Origin: Actinomycetota bacterium
Lineage (GTDB): Bacteria; Actinomycetota; Thermoleophilia; Solirubrobacterales; 70-9
DNA length: 5,706 bases
Direction: 5' to 3'
NCBI GenBank assembly: GCA_005884305.1
Contig: VAYL01000059.1
Location: 10,143-15,848 of the forward strand
The notes under the pieces were generated by a model. It saw only the letters and a list, made by a program, of their open reading frames with translations. It was not told the origin of the DNA and did no database searches. Both the position numbers and the translations under genes were made by a program. Each line of letters opens with the position of its first letter. The stretch's first letter is position 1. This document shows, piece by piece, positions 5,254 to 5,706 of the stretch.

Positions 5254-5688
5254 CTACTGGCCGAGGTTCTCCAACTCGCGGAGCTGGCGCTCGACCTCCT
5301 CGTCGACGTCGAGCGGCTCCTTGCCCTGCCGGGCGCGCCGCTCGTTCCGAGCGACCACGAGCTGGCGCACCTCCTCGACGAGACGGCGGTCGATGCCGGA
5401 CGCCTGCTTTGGCTTCTCCTCGAGGACGCGCTTCAGCTCGGCGTCGACGTCGAGCGGGTCCTCGCCACGTGCCTCCTGACGGTAGGACTTTGCCTCCAGC
5501 AGCTGGCGGATCTCGGCATCTCGGGTTGCGGACGTGGCCGCATCGGCGTCGCTGTCGCTGACCTTCGAGGGAAGGTCACTCTCGAATTCCACCGCGAACT
5601 GACCCTTGCCGACCTCATCGAGCGCTTTCCGCGCGCCGAGCGCGAAGGTCAGAAGCGCGACCGGGACCGTGGCGATGACCACGATCAT
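5254..5688 (-). CDS. Single-pass membrane protein with two 31-residue repeats, function unknown
   Basis: I chose ATG 5688 as the start because GAGGTG (5692-5697) is well placed as its ribosome binding site. GTG 5694, two codons earlier, would lie inside that site. The frame is open to the window edge, so a longer form cannot be excluded. The 144-residue protein begins with a hydrophobic segment of about 17 residues (IVVIATVPVALLTFALG), probably a membrane anchor with the rest exposed. After a polar linker come two copies of a charged, probably helical repeat at residues 59-89 and 106-136, each with R-Q-L near the start and PLDVD near the end. There are no catalytic motifs. It ends 39 bp upstream of the acidic protein gene on the same strand, so co-transcription is possible. 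I recognise no named family. Confidence 0.82.
   Translation of the reverse strand: MIVVIATVPVALLTFALGARKALDEVGKGQFAVEFESDLPSKVSDSDADAATSATRDAEIRQLLEAKSYRQEARGEDPLDVDAELKRVLEEKPKQASGIDRRLVEEVRQLVVARNERRARQGKEPLDVDEEVERQLRELENLGQ
5281..5373 (-). repeat. Second copy of the 31-residue protein repeat
   Basis: Encodes EVRQLVVARNERRARQGKEP followed by LDVDEEVERQL. It aligns without gaps to the first copy at 15 of 31 positions, including E-x-R-Q-L, Gly, PLDVD and the closing R-x-L. Confidence 0.8.
5422..5514 (-). repeat. First copy of the 31-residue protein repeat
   Basis: Encodes EIRQLLEAKSYRQEARGEDP followed by LDVDAELKRVL. It lies 47 codons before the second copy, so the two are separated by a 16-residue linker. 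Confidence 0.8.
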
Positions 5689-5706
5689 GATCACCTCGCC
5701 AGTACT

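Noticed and set aside
5250..5263. CGGCC-TACT-GGCCG hairpin over the stop codon of the membrane protein gene
   Set aside because: The stem is only 5 bp and no T-run follows; such short GC palindromes are common in this base composition.
5696..5706. 11-bp match (AGTACTGGCGA on the minus strand) to the lipoprotein signal-peptide region at 1206-1216
   Set aside because: It is short, isolated and in unrelated coding contexts; most likely chance.

Overview
The window is GC-rich DNA. Several genes lack a Shine-Dalgarno sequence and instead have a TAnnnT (-10 type) hexamer just before the start codon. There is also a cysteine-paired lipoprotein and an ArsA-like ATPase with an HSP20-like tail. Together these suggest a high-GC actinobacterium, most likely of the Thermoleophilia (Solirubrobacterales/Gaiellales) type. 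That placement is inferred from style and protein character, not from a marker gene.

Positions 1-1330 are the abnormal part. An ArsA/GET3-family ATPase runs on the minus strand, with its C-terminal part at 1-522 (continuing past the left edge) and its N-terminal part at 795-1075. Its middle, roughly 85-90 codons judged from the family, is missing. In its place lies a 272-bp inverted copy (523-794) of the region at 1060-1329, which holds the ATPase start, the divergent intergenic region and the first 51 codons of the neighbouring lipoprotein gene. The arms are identical except for one 2-nt indel. That indel breaks the frame of the right-hand, otherwise complete, lipoprotein gene (1179-2226), while the truncated left copy keeps the frame. 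Neither ATPase piece nor any junction makes a sensible fusion, so an assembly or amplification chimera is the leading explanation; a recent real rearrangement is the alternative.

Positions 2234-4876 look ordinary. An aldo/keto reductase (minus) converges on the lipoprotein gene and is transcribed divergently from a Ca2+/H+ antiporter of the CAX family (plus). Their 87-bp intergenic region has a -10-like box right next to each start codon. The antiporter converges on the next gene set, with a small hairpin in the 27-bp gap.

Positions 4472-5706 carry three minus-strand genes: a single-pass membrane protein with two 31-residue repeats, a small acidic protein of unknown function, and a cupin whose start codon overlaps the stop of the acidic protein gene. 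The last two form a translationally coupled pair.

I found no tRNA, rRNA, CRISPR array, transposase or integrase. I see no convincing new defence or mobile system. The points most worth checking are the inverted duplication and its frameshift, the Asp-to-Glu change in the reductase active site, and the conserved but unknown small proteins at the right end.
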